A stretch of DNA of 64,000 nt. Origin: Trichomonas vaginalis G3. Its lineage: Eukaryota; Parabasalia; Trichomonadida; Trichomonadidae. Below the pieces are notes generated by a model, which was not told the origin of the DNA, ran no database searches, and saw nothing but the letters and a program-made list of their open reading frames with translations. How positions within the stretch are numbered: the stretch's first letter is position 1; each line of letters begins with the position of its first letter. The DNA is taken from assembly GCF_026262505.1 (NCBI RefSeq), contig NC_067207.1, forward strand, positions 1-64,000, given 5' to 3'. Shown here in pieces: positions 10,675 to 19,282 of this stretch. The translations under genes and the position numbers were made by a program.

Positions 10675-11289
10675 TTACTGTATTTTTTCAGCAACTTCGT
10701 CAATAATTTTTATAGCTTTAGCTATCTCATCTACTTCAAACGTTTCTTTACCTTTCGTGGGAGCACCATACATTTTCTCAAACATTTCAAGTAGTTCTGT
10801 TTCTGCAGCTCTCATATCGTTAACAAACGCAACCTTAACTCTATTGACTGTACTGTCATATCTTTGAGTTATATTAAATGTTCTTCCTATCTTATATCTC
10901 TTTGTATTGAAGTCCTTCGGTTTCTGAACGATGTAAAGTAAGCCTTCACTGCAACGTTCAGTATCGAATGAACCATATGTTATGAAATTATATCCAACAA
11001 CTGGGTCAATCCAGAACAAAACTAGTGGTATAAGACTTTTGTCTATAAGATATGTTCTTGTTCCATAGAATCTTACCGATATCATAAGCTCAGGATTTTT
11101 TGTCAAAATTTTCTGAGTTGAAGCATTTCTAACCCAGTCGTGGGATGTTTTCTTTTCAGATAGTGTTAAAATGTCTGACAAAGAATATTTCTTGTATTTC
11201 TTTGAGTATCTTACGTTTAAATCACCAATTCTAACCACTTTGGTCTCATTGTCTATCTTTTTAACTGTTTCAAACTCAATGTTTGTCAT
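10675..11289 (-). CDS. KilA-N-like plus T5orf172/GIY-YIG protein (Polinton)
   Basis: A whole 204-residue ORF. Residues 45-110 resemble the KilA-N/MSV199 type (HDWVRNASTQKIL, then a hydrophobic block LIPLVLFWIDPVVGYNF). Residues 112-190 fit a T5orf172 nuclease-like domain: GLLYIV, then YKIGRT, then RYDSTVNRV, and E-x-ELLEMFE near the end, the GIY-YIG order. In phages and large DNA viruses this fusion (Bro/KilA-N with T5orf172) is common and may nick or recombine DNA. The upstream region matches that of the KilA-N gene downstream over about 65 bp, so the two genes probably arose with a shared promoter block. Confidence 0.75.
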   Translation of the reverse strand: MTNIEFETVKKIDNETKVVRIGDLNVRYSKKYKKYSLSDILTLSEKKTSHDWVRNASTQKILTKNPELMISVRFYGTRTYLIDKSLIPLVLFWIDPVVGYNFITYGSFDTERCSEGLLYIVQKPKDFNTKRYKIGRTFNITQRYDSTVNRVKVAFVNDMRAAETELLEMFEKMYGAPTKGKETFEVDEIAKAIKIIDEVAEKIQ

Positions 11290-11298
11290 TTCCTGTTC

Positions 11299-11368
11299 TT
11301 ACATACAAAATAAAAAAAAATATTTTAAAAAAACTAGCGTTATTTTATTTTGTATAAAAGATACAGTT
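11299..11368 (-). promoter_or_regulatory. Shared A/T promoter block of KilA-N genes (copy 2)
   Basis: Second copy of the block described at 10,601: ACATACAAAATAAAAAAAAA, TATTTT, CTAGCGTTATTTT and TTGTATAAAAGA, in the same order and spacing, upstream of the KilA-N/T5orf172 gene. Confidence 0.55.
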
Positions 11369-11384
11369 ATATCATGAAATTTGG

Positions 11385-11925
11385 TCATTTTTTTACGATT
11401 TTCATGTGTTTTAGGCGACCCCGGGAAAAGTCGGGGTCGCATTTTTTCACGATTTTCATAAGCGTAGTATATGGTAAACGCTATTTTTTTGACGAAGTGT
11501 TAAAGTTCACTTCGTAAAAATTTCACGATTTTCATAAGCGTAGTATATGGTAAACGTCATTTTTAGGTGACCCTCGGTTTTCCGCGGGTCGCAATTTTTT
11601 ACGATTTTCATAAGCGTAGTATATGGTAAACGTCATTTTTAGGCGACTACGGTTTTTAACGTACTCGCAATTTTTCACGATTTTCATAAGCGTAGTATAT
11701 GGTAAACGTCATTTTTAGGCGACCAGGGTTTTTCACCTACTCGCAATTTTTCACGATTTTCATAAGCGTAGTATATGGTAAACGTCATTTTTTTTACGAA
11801 GTGCAAAAGTTCTCTTCGTCAAAAAAACAGTTATTTCATAAGCGTAGTATATGGTAAACGCTATTTTTTTGACGAAGTGTTAAAGTTCACTTCGTCAAAA
11901 AAACAGTTATTTCATGAGTTTTTTT
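11385..11925. repeat. Array of conserved repeats separated by variable hairpins
   Basis: Six copies of a conserved core (CATAAGCGTAGTATATGG and flanks, about 45 bp) begin near 11,457, 11,532, 11,608, 11,683, 11,760 and 11,836, spacing 74-77 bp. A diverged unit precedes them at 11,389. The 25-35 bp between cores varies, and each is a stem-loop of its own: GACGAAGTG/CACTTCGT, GACCC/GGGTC with different loops, or GCGAC/CTCGC types. The first inter-core segment and the last segment, which follows the sixth core, are nearly the same. It lies within the Polinton, between KilA-N genes, and no ORF crosses it. Confidence 0.85.
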
Positions 11926-12023
11926 CACTGTTTTCGTACGGAATCTCTATCCTCGGTTTTTCGAGGGTAGCAAACATATGAGGAAATTCATGAAATTTGG
12001 TTATTTTTTTCAGCAAAAATATA

Positions 12024-12440
12024 TTTTAGGCGACCAGGTCACCAGGTCACCAGGTCAACTAACATCTTTTTGAAATTACTGACAACAAGACATTTTGACA
12101 ACAACACAGGAAATAAACTTCTTCGTATATGTTTTGTTGTTGTATTTCATCGTCAATGTTTTGAAGAACTGAAGTGTGCCTATGTGCCTCGGTCAACTAA
12201 CATCTTTTTGAAAATGGTGACAACAAGACATTTTGACAACAACACAGGAAATAGATTTCATCGTATATGTTTTGTCAAACATGAGCGTAAATCAGACAAA
12301 AATATATTTTAGGTGAGACCATGTGCCTATGTGCCTCGGTCATTTTAACTTCTCTTAAAATTACTGACAACAAGACATTTTGACAACAACACAGGAAATA
12401 GATTTCATCGTATATGTTTTGTCAAACATGAGCGTAAATC
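12024..12440 (+). repeat. Left inverted block flanking a KilA-N cassette
   Basis: Contains a CCAGGTCA mini-tandem, then three direct copies of a unit with ACAAGACATTTTGACAACAA, ACACAGGAAAT and TCGTATATGTTTTGT, separated by GTGCCTATGTGCCTCGGTC. The same elements occur in inverted orientation at 13,565-13,990 on the other side of the KilA-N gene at 12.7-13.4 kb. Confidence 0.75.
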
Positions 12441-12499
12441 AGACAAAAATGAGTTTTGGTTGAAAAAACAGGTGGAGCCAAAATGGTTCGACCTCAAAA

Positions 12500-12620
12500 C
12501 AAGCATTTTGTGAAGAATATACCAACCCGCGGAATTCCGCGGGTTGCTTTTTTTATACAAAATTCAAGAGTTTTGTGTGTTTTCTACGATGTTGTCAAAA
12601 TGTCGTGTTGTCACACTTTT
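12500..12620 (+). repeat. Copy of a KilA-N gene fragment with palindrome (copy 1)
   Basis: GCATTTTGTGAAGAATATAC, then the perfect palindrome ACCCGCGGAATTCCGCGGGT (12,525-12,544), then GCTTTTTTTATACAA. The same stretch lies, inverted, inside the neighbouring KilA-N coding region at 13,115-13,170. Confidence 0.85.
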
Positions 12621-12697
12621 TAAAAGAAGTTAAAATTACCTGGTGACCTGGTCGCCTAAAATATATTTTTGCCGAATTCAATAAAAAAATGGTTCAT

Positions 12698-13359
12698 TTA
12701 CTCACAATATTTTTGTACAAAACGACCCCAAACTTTTAACCTCTCTTCTGCAGCTTCTAATGCTATCTTAGCGAGTTCATATTCTCTAAATTCTCTCTTT
12801 AAATCTTCTTGTTCCCATTGGTCTAGTTCGTATGGAGAATCTCTATAACCAGAACATATCTCACGTTCATGTTCTATTTGTTTAAGCACATTTTTCTAAC
12901 TTCTTGTTCGAACAAAGGTTTTGCATTCTCTACTGTATCTTCAAGTTCTTCTTCATCTAATTTCTCATGAACTTTCTTGTCTATGGAGTCCATAATTTTT
13001 CCAACTGCTATACAATATTTTGGAGAAGCCCACATTGCTATATAGTTTACGAGTCTTGGGTCTACATACATTCCTCTAACCTGTTTGATTTCATCCGGAA
13101 TTCCTGCATGAACCTTGTATAAAAAGCAACCCGCGGAATTCCGCGGGTTGGTATATTCTTCACAAAATGCCGTATAATACTCTTCCCAGGACTTATTTTC
13201 CAACAACCTTCTAAAGTCTTTCCCAAACTGCTGACATATCTTTGTTGCATTTATATAACCATCCTTGTCTCTACGTAAGACTTCAATACCGTTGTAAGTG
13301 CCTTTTGTGAATGTTTCGCCATTAGATTTGTTCGTGAACGTTTTTGCTTCGACTGTCAT
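12698..13359 (-). pseudogene. KilA-N domain gene region (Polinton), broken
   Basis: Protein-like sequence starts at the ATG at 13,359, preceded by an AAAAATATTTTT-type promoter block. The KilA-N pattern is strong: GYINATKICQQFGKDFRRLL with a downstream ENKSWEEYY, then RGMYVDPRLVNYIAMWASPKY, i.e. the N-A-T-K-hxh-hhxx-KxF and the V-x-P-x-L-V-x-Y-I-A-x-W motifs of the family. A Glu-rich coiled segment follows. The gene is flanked on both sides by inverted non-coding blocks and carries an internal palindrome that is echoed three times outside the gene. The region is not whole. Confidence 0.8.
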
Positions 13360-13424
13360 TTCAGTACGTACAATAAAAATAAAAAATATTTTTGAGTGGC
13401 TTAACCGTCGGACATTCGTTTGTG

Positions 13425-13560
13425 GCTCGACCTCAAAACAAGCATTTTGTGAAGAATATACCAACCCGCGGAATTCCGCGGGTTGCTTTTTTTATACAAA
13501 ATTCAAGAGTTTTGTGTGTTTTCTACGATGTTGTCAAAATGTCTTGTTGTCTCGCTTTTT
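13425..13560 (+). repeat. Copy of the KilA-N gene fragment with palindrome (copy 2)
   Basis: Almost identical to the copy at 12,500, including the palindrome ACCCGCGGAATTCCGCGGGT and the following TATACAAAATTCAAGAG and TTCTACGATGTTGTC blocks. Confidence 0.85.
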
Positions 13561-13564
13561 CAGA

Positions 13565-13990
13565 GAAGTTAAAATGACCTGGTGACCTGGTGACCTGGTG
13601 ACCTGGTTCCACCTAAAATATATTTTTGCCGAATTCAAGAGTTTTGGTTGAAAAATACGGTCGAGCCAAAAGTGGCTCGACCTCAAAACAAGCATTTTGT
13701 GAAGAATATACCAACCGTCGGAATTCCGGCGGTTGCTTTTTTTATACAAAATTCAAGAGTTTTGTGTGTTTTCTACGATGTTGTCAAAATGTCGTGTTGT
13801 CAGTAATTTTAAGAGAAGTTCATTTGACCGAGGCACATAGGCACATAGGCACACATGGGCACATAGGCACACTTCAGTTCTTCAAAACATATACGATGAA
13901 GTTTATTTCCTGGACTGTTGTCAAAATGTCATGTTGTCACACTTTTTAAAAGAAGTTCATTTGACCGAGGCACATGGGCACATAGGCACA
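13565..13990 (-). repeat. Right inverted block flanking a KilA-N cassette
   Basis: Reads as the inverted counterpart of 12,024-12,440: TGACCTGGTGACCTGG mini-tandem, GTTGTCAAAATGTC blocks, ACATATACGATGAAGTTTAT, and GACCGAGGCACATAGGCACA units. Copy number of the short units differs between sides. Confidence 0.7.
13677..13800 (+). repeat. Copy of the KilA-N gene fragment, variant palindrome (copy 3)
   Basis: Same flanks as copies 1 and 2, but the palindrome core differs (AACCGTCGG / CCGGCGGTT, 13,713-13,734). Both arms have changed together so that the stem remains, except for one G-T type pair. Confidence 0.85.
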
Positions 13991-14021
13991 CCTAAAAAAA
14001 CATCTAACCAAAACTCATTTT

Positions 14022-14874
14022 TCAATACTTTTTCAGCACTTTTCCGTAGTTGTATATGAAAGACAATTCGAGATAAAAGTCATAGTACAATGGTATTATA
14101 TGCTGCACACCGTTTGTTGTGAACCAAACTTGAAAGTCAGAGAAACTGTTACTAGGTGGTTCGTAGAATTTAGAAGCAAAGTCATAAAAGTCCTTACCGA
14201 TACAAAGAAAACTGTTGTTGCTTGAACTGAAACTTGCATGACACATAACATTTTGAGGGTCAAACACGTTTCTATAAACTGTCAAATCTGCTGGTGGAAG
14301 TATAAAATTAAATGGACCATCTGGTGGTAATGGTTCGTTCTGGTTTAGTAACCGAAGAAATTGTGCCCAAGAACGTTTGTCTACTCCCAATCTCTGTATC
14401 TCTTGGAGGGTTAATTTCAATCTTTTGAAATGAAACGGTTGAGTTCATCTTGTTATATTCTAGTTTCAGATAGTATGTTCCATTTAGTAAAGAGTGGTAT
14501 TTTTCTTGAAATTCCCAATAGTATTTGTTTATTTGAGTTTGAAAGTCATTTAGAGTTTTCTCAAGACTTTCGTCTGAACGAACTGTAAAGATTTTCATTT
14601 CGTCAAATTTTTCTATTAGACCATCAGAACCTTTATACTGACCATGAAAATATACTGCGAACATGAAGGCATTCGTTCTATTTGAAAACAAAACTCTTCT
14701 AAATCCTATTGCCTTTGCATCTGAAGGACTTTGAAGCCAACGAATTGGATAGTCAAACCTATATGAACGGGATGAAATTTCTTCATCTGAAATATTTCTA
14801 CCGGCATTTGTGAAGATATAGTCTAACGGTTTTGTATCTGCTACTTTTGTTCTTTGTTTTTCAACCTGAAGCAT
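14022..14874 (-). pseudogene. Polinton unknown protein A region, paralogue of 20,671 gene
   Basis: Protein-like throughout but not whole. Its beginning (KPLDYIFTN, YRFDYPIRWL, KAIGFRRV) and its end (CHASFSSSNNSFLC, FYEPPSNSFSDFQVWFTTNG, FYLELSFIYNY) clearly match the whole 282-residue ORF at 20,671-21,519 on the opposite strand. The element therefore carries two divergent copies of one gene about 6 kb apart. No known family is recognised; Asn/aromatic-rich strands suggest a structural or attachment role. Confidence 0.7.
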
Positions 14875-14945
14875 TTCATATATGTAAAAATATATGGTTT
14901 TAAAAAAGTTTTTATTTCATGCAATGTTTTACTTCATGCAATGTT

Positions 14946-17099
14946 TTATTTCATGCAATGTTTTATTTCTGTGCCATCTTCAAGTATACCCCAATATTTC
15001 CTTTTCGATATTACATGAACTTCGGAAAATACCTTGTCTAGCTTAAAAAGGCCCATCTTTTCACCGACCATTCCCATTTCAATGAGTTTGTTGTATCCTT
15101 CTTCGTTCGTCATGAGTGCGTCGATGTTCTCATAGTATACCACTACTTTGGATTTGACTTCGGAGAAGAATTTGTTGTAGTTGTCAAGGACTGCCTTTGC
15201 GAACTGAGGGTAAGACCAATGTTCGACAATAGGTTTTAATGTGGTTACTAAGCCACTTTGACCTTCGGTGAACTCGTACTTCAAAACAAAAGGAGAAAAC
15301 CTTTCAACAAAGTTGTCGACCTTCTCATAATGTTTACTCTTCATCTCTTGAGGTTTCTTAATGGAATATCCCCATGTCGAATTCATAAGCAATTTGAGTG
15401 TCATTGCAAGTTTGGGGTTTGAAGCTTTCCTAATATCATATAGTTGTTGTATGACCTTTCCAACTGTATAGTTCCTTCCCGGGAACTCACCATCTTCGTT
15501 TGGAATTCCAGTCGGAATATATTGGACAAACCTCATGTACGCAGCGTTAAGGTCGACATAGTATATTTTTTCGTATGAGTCGAACTTGTCGCAACCTATT
15601 GGTCCAGTTTGTGGAAATTCAAGCGAGTCTCTTATCTTCTGAGATACCTCCCCTGTTATCTCATAAACATCGTCAAAGCAACCTGTTTCATATAAAACCT
15701 TCTGACCTAACTCAGATGCTCTCCAATACAATTTGACGTCAATTGGATGTCTCAATGGAAGTTTGTTTATAGCATCTTGAAGTTCTTGCAACCTCATTGG
15801 AAGTTCTTCTGGTTCAGGTTGGTATCCGAACATACCAACCCCTTGTGGAACTGTGTACTTCTTTTGTACTAGAACTTTGTCTGGAACAACTTTTGGTCTT
15901 GCTAACAATGAAAAGTTTGTTTCGTCTTTTGGTACAAAGGTTTCTGTCAGCTTGTCATCTGGAATTGGTTCCAACAAACCTTTCTCGAAAAGAATGTTAA
16001 CAGCTCTGACAATGTTGCACTTACCTTTTCCGAACAATGGGTTTGTAAGACTTTCGTTCAACATGAAGTGGTTGTGGACAATTGCAATCTTCAACCATGG
16101 CAATTTGAAGTCAACAACATAGTCGTCATGTGAAGAACCTTTAGCTGTAGGTATGTTGACTCGGATATTGACATTTGCCAACGGTGCAATTTTTGCCAAT
16201 TGACCTCTGAGAATGTACCTTGTCTTCACACATGACTCAAGATACTTCATCTTCTCATCTGTAACAAGACCGGAGTTTCTGAGACATGTAAGAATGCAAG
16301 GTTCATTGACAATTTTTTCAATTGAATTGTAAATTCCATACCTTGTCAAGTCAATGTCAGACTTATTTATGAAGGGGAAGTATCCAGCATGTTGTCTGAC
16401 TGCTTGAGGGTTAGGTTGGTACCATTCGAACTTGACACTTGCAATTCCTTCAATTGCATTCAAAATGTCTGAGTCGGAGTCAACCATTTGTTCTCTCTTT
16501 GTAGTCTTGAAAGCGTCAAGAAGTTTTGCGGCTGTTTGTTCATTGCCATATGCATAGTAAATGTGACCGTCCAAATCTGTTATGGTCAATCTGAGATTGT
16601 GTCCTTTCTTATTTCCGTCTTGAATTGCAGCAAGTACACCCATGAAGCCTTCTTTGTTCTTTCCTTTGTCAAAGTTTACTGTAAAGGTTCGACCAGAAAT
16701 AATTTTACTTCTAACTTCACGATACTTTTCATATGCATATCTTGTTCTTTCCATGGGAGCATGTGCGTCTTCACCTCTTCCCTTTTTTCTTCTCAAAGGA
16801 TGGAATTGTTCGTCATGTTTCCAGTAGAATCTGGCAAAGCCGTCGTGTCCTTCAACTTGAGGCTCAGTAACATCGAAAGGCATGTCCATAAGACGTTCTT
16901 CTTCTAACCTCTCTAGTCTGTTTGGATAATTGGCACGTGCTGTTTCTAAGTCCATTTCATAGCGAAGACCAGCAAGTTTGTCATAGACTTTTATGGGTCT
17001 TCCCTTCCTATATTTAAAATTCTTCGAAACTCTCCAACCATATCTTTCTAACTCTGCTTTTATTCTAGCAGATTTTCTATCCATTCTATACAGGAGCAT
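14946..17099 (-). CDS. Polinton family-B DNA polymerase
   Basis: A 717-residue ORF, the replicative polymerase of the element. Palm motif A is DLNAAYM (residues 516-522, DxxxxYP-like position) and motif B is KLLMNSTWGYS (about 568-578, the K-x3-NSxYG pattern of protein-primed polymerases); a third palm segment follows near residue 655 and the family KxKY-like segment (KRKYWG) near 700. The N-terminal 200 residues are highly basic (K/R-rich), suitable for DNA or terminal-protein contacts. It is shorter than many animal Polinton polymerases. Fits the expected position between structural and integrase genes. Confidence 0.85.
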   Translation of the reverse strand: MLLYRMDRKSARIKAELERYGWRVSKNFKYRKGRPIKVYDKLAGLRYEMDLETARANYPNRLERLEEERLMDMPFDVTEPQVEGHDGFARFYWKHDEQFHPLRRKKGRGEDAHAPMERTRYAYEKYREVRSKIISGRTFTVNFDKGKNKEGFMGVLAAIQDGNKKGHNLRLTITDLDGHIYYAYGNEQTAAKLLDAFKTTKREQMVDSDSDILNAIEGIASVKFEWYQPNPQAVRQHAGYFPFINKSDIDLTRYGIYNSIEKIVNEPCILTCLRNSGLVTDEKMKYLESCVKTRYILRGQLAKIAPLANVNIRVNIPTAKGSSHDDYVVDFKLPWLKIAIVHNHFMLNESLTNPLFGKGKCNIVRAVNILFEKGLLEPIPDDKLTETFVPKDETNFSLLARPKVVPDKVLVQKKYTVPQGVGMFGYQPEPEELPMRLQELQDAINKLPLRHPIDVKLYWRASELGQKVLYETGCFDDVYEITGEVSQKIRDSLEFPQTGPIGCDKFDSYEKIYYVDLNAAYMRFVQYIPTGIPNEDGEFPGRNYTVGKVIQQLYDIRKASNPKLAMTLKLLMNSTWGYSIKKPQEMKSKHYEKVDNFVERFSPFVLKYEFTEGQSGLVTTLKPIVEHWSYPQFAKAVLDNYNKFFSEVKSKVVVYYENIDALMTNEEGYNKLIEMGMVGEKMGLFKLDKVFSEVHVISKRKYWGILEDGTEIKHCMK

Positions 17100-17131
17100 T
17101 TTTATAAAAATAAAAAAATATACTGTTTTCT

Positions 17132-17716
17132 TTACTTAACATAACCACCAGCTACCATAAGTCTTTGACGCCAACCCATACCAGCTAATGAAGGTTGACT
17201 TGGTTTAGTCTCCAAACTAAACTTTGGTTTTGGTTTATCTTCAGTTTTTGGTTTCTCTTCTTCTATTGGTTTTTCGTCACTTTTCGGTTCCTCTGACTTT
17301 ACTTCACTTGCAGGAACAGTTGTGTCGTTAACATCTTCATAAATATCATATGCCATTTGTTTTTGTTTTCCTTTCAACTTTTTGTGTTTGTTGTAAAGTT
17401 TAGAATATTTCGACTCTAAGTCAATGAGATGTTCTATAATGAACTGTTGGTCAGTGAAGTAAACTTTTCCATCTGTTGTCTCGAAAGCTCCCACAGACTT
17501 CAATATTTTATTTGTGAGAGTTTGTTTCTTTTTTGAGATACTTGCCGTTCCATTTTTATGAAAAGTGACTTTGTAGTTAGAGTTTGTATTTCCAGACCTG
17601 GCACTTTCTATTATTGAATTTTTCTCTTCATCTGTAAGTTCTTTGACAGGTTTTGACAATGGTTCTGAACTTTTTGTTTGTGGTGTCAAATCTACCGTTT
17701 CAACTTCTTCGGTCAT
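17132..17716 (-). CDS. Polinton unknown protein (194 aa)
   Basis: A whole ORF preceded by the leader TTACTGAGATGAAATG, which it shares with the small ORF at 17,891. N-terminus acidic and Ser/Thr-rich; residues 45-75 a short strand/helix segment; residues 100-125 Lys-rich coiled coil; 130-175 a Lys/Glu/Pro-rich disordered linker; C-terminus ends in a Gly-rich WRQRLMVAGGY segment. A low-complexity virion or DNA-condensing role is possible but unproven. Confidence 0.55.
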   Translation of the reverse strand: MTEEVETVDLTPQTKSSEPLSKPVKELTDEEKNSIIESARSGNTNSNYKVTFHKNGTASISKKKQTLTNKILKSVGAFETTDGKVYFTDQQFIIEHLIDLESKYSKLYNKHKKLKGKQKQMAYDIYEDVNDTTVPASEVKSEEPKSDEKPIEEEKPKTEDKPKPKFSLETKPSQPSLAGMGWRQRLMVAGGYVK

Positions 17717-17735
17717 TTCATCTCAGTAAAAAATT

Positions 17736-17891
17736 TTAGTTTGGTTTGTTTTCAACTGGTTGTTGTTGTTTTTTAAGTCGGTCTAAAACTTCCTGAGGTA
17801 TAGGAAGAACTTGACAAACACGTGGTTGTGTAACTGCTGGAAGCCGACAAATCCATCTTGAACCCATTTGTCTCAATGCTGTATTGTTCAT
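17736..17891 (-). CDS. Polinton small ORF (51 aa)
   Basis: ATG at 17,891 to TAA at 17,736; a 51-residue protein beginning MNNTALRQMGSRWICR, then Pro-rich, ending in a Gln/Pro tail. The leader directly upstream (TTTTACTGAGATGAA) is nearly identical to that of the 17,716 gene, and spacing to both neighbours is about 20 bp. This shared leader is the main reason to regard it as a real gene. Confidence 0.5.
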   Translation of the reverse strand: MNNTALRQMGSRWICRLPAVTQPRVCQVLPIPQEVLDRLKKQQQPVENKPN

Positions 17892-17910
17892 TTCATCTCA
17901 GTAAAAAACT

Positions 17911-18312
17911 TTACATTCCCCACGTTTGAGGTGGTTGCGGTTGGTTGTTGTTTACCCACTGTTGTGCATGGTTATATCCTCTGTTAAAGAATCTTTCACC
18001 TTGGTCCATATAGTGTCCTGCTTGGTTATAGTAGTCATTTGCTTTGTTATAGTAGTTTCCTGCTTGTTTCCCTACATTGTCCATCCATCCTTGAACTTTT
18101 CCTCTTGTTTCAGGATTTGGAATAAGATTTGCTGCATCTCGTGCTACATCCCAACCTTTCTGTACAGTTTGTATAATAGGTTGTGCTTTCTCTTTAAGTA
18201 TACCTAATGTACTCAAAATCTTCCTTCCAACTCCAAATACACCTCTGGCTATTGTTCCCACTGCGGGTAAAAATCTAGATGCGACTCCTGCTAACGCGCC
18301 AAATAAACCCAT
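17911..18312 (-). CDS. pVI/PX-like amphipathic Gly-rich protein (Polinton)
   Basis: A 133-residue ORF beginning MGLFGALAGVASRFL with a Gly/Ala-rich amphipathic N-terminus (1-35), a middle basic helix, then Asn/Tyr/Gln-rich repeats of the type YYNKANDYYNQAGHY (85-115) and a Gln/Pro tail. The N-terminal pattern resembles membrane-active minor capsid peptides such as adenovirus pVI and Polinton PX. A shorter relative occurs at 21,524-21,766. Role in endosome or membrane breach is inferred by analogy. Confidence 0.5.
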   Translation of the reverse strand: MGLFGALAGVASRFLPAVGTIARGVFGVGRKILSTLGILKEKAQPIIQTVQKGWDVARDAANLIPNPETRGKVQGWMDNVGKQAGNYYNKANDYYNQAGHYMDQGERFFNRGYNHAQQWVNNNQPQPPQTWGM

Positions 18313-18328
18313 TTCTTATGGGTTAAAA

Positions 18329-19282
18329 ATGACGAATCCAAACAAGGACCCCTATGTTTCTAAAGGACAAAGAAAGCACTCATGGTAAAAATCTTTAGTT
18401 CAACACCAAATGCTTGGTTTATGGATATCTTGGAAAACATTCCGAGAGTTAGAACAGATGGACCACCATACTGGCTAATATTTGTCGGTCAAAACACAAG
18501 ATACTGTGAAGCCATACCATTATGGTCCAAAATATTTTAGATGTGAAAACTGCTTTGACAATATTCGTTGACAAATACCATCCAACAAAACTGACATCTG
18601 ACTACGAAAGTTCTTTCAAATCAGACGATATTAAAAACTATCTGCGTTCAAAAAATGTAAACCAATATTTCATTGTCGACCAAAACCATTCTGCTCTTGG
18701 TGTCATTGACGGTTGTATAAAAATGTTAAGAGACTTAAACCAACCACAAGGTGGTGAAGCAAATGAAATGTCATATGACGACAAATATAGACACTTCTCC
18801 ATGGCAAAGATGAGACAAGTTTTAAATATTTACAATAGCCGTAAACAAAAAGGTTTGGGAAACCACTCCCCGAAGAAATGAAAAACAACCCTGACTTAGA
18901 GAAAGACTATATATTTAACAATTTAGTCAAAAGAGACAAACAAGAAAGAATGCCGGGCTTCAAACTTCAGAAAGGAGACAAAGTAAAAATAGAAATACCT
19001 AAACGCGACCCATATGAAAATACTATTGACTATGACAAAACAAGTACCCGACAGGTACTCACATTCGTGTTCGTAAAAATAGAAGAAAGTATACAAGAGA
19101 ATATTATGAAGTTTTAGGCAAACATGGCAAAATGTACACTGCAAGCAGAAGATAAAACTACTATTGCCAGACCTCGTTTCAAACTTGTTAAAGTTCAAGG
19201 TGGTATACTTTCAAAGACAGTTCCTAACAAATATAAGACAACTCCTGACGAATATGCTAAAGAAGTTGAAAATGACGACTAA
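18329..19282 (+). pseudogene. Polinton retroviral-type integrase region, broken
   Basis: Remnants of a DDE integrase of the retroviral/Ginger/Polinton class. Recognisable segments are WFMDILEN with a following strand YWLIFVGQNTRYCEA (first catalytic block), SDYESSFKS (second block), DQNHSALGVIDGCIKMLRD (third block region), and a C-terminal segment GDKVKIEIPKRDP resembling the SH3/chromo-like DNA-binding tail. It is broken in several places. Integrases of this type insert Polintons with 5-6 bp target duplications. Confidence 0.75.

Noticed and set aside
11385-11925. CRISPR array
   Set aside because: Regular repeats with variable spacers, but spacers are self-complementary hairpins, repeats are 45 bp and imperfect, there are no cas genes, and the setting is a eukaryotic Polinton.
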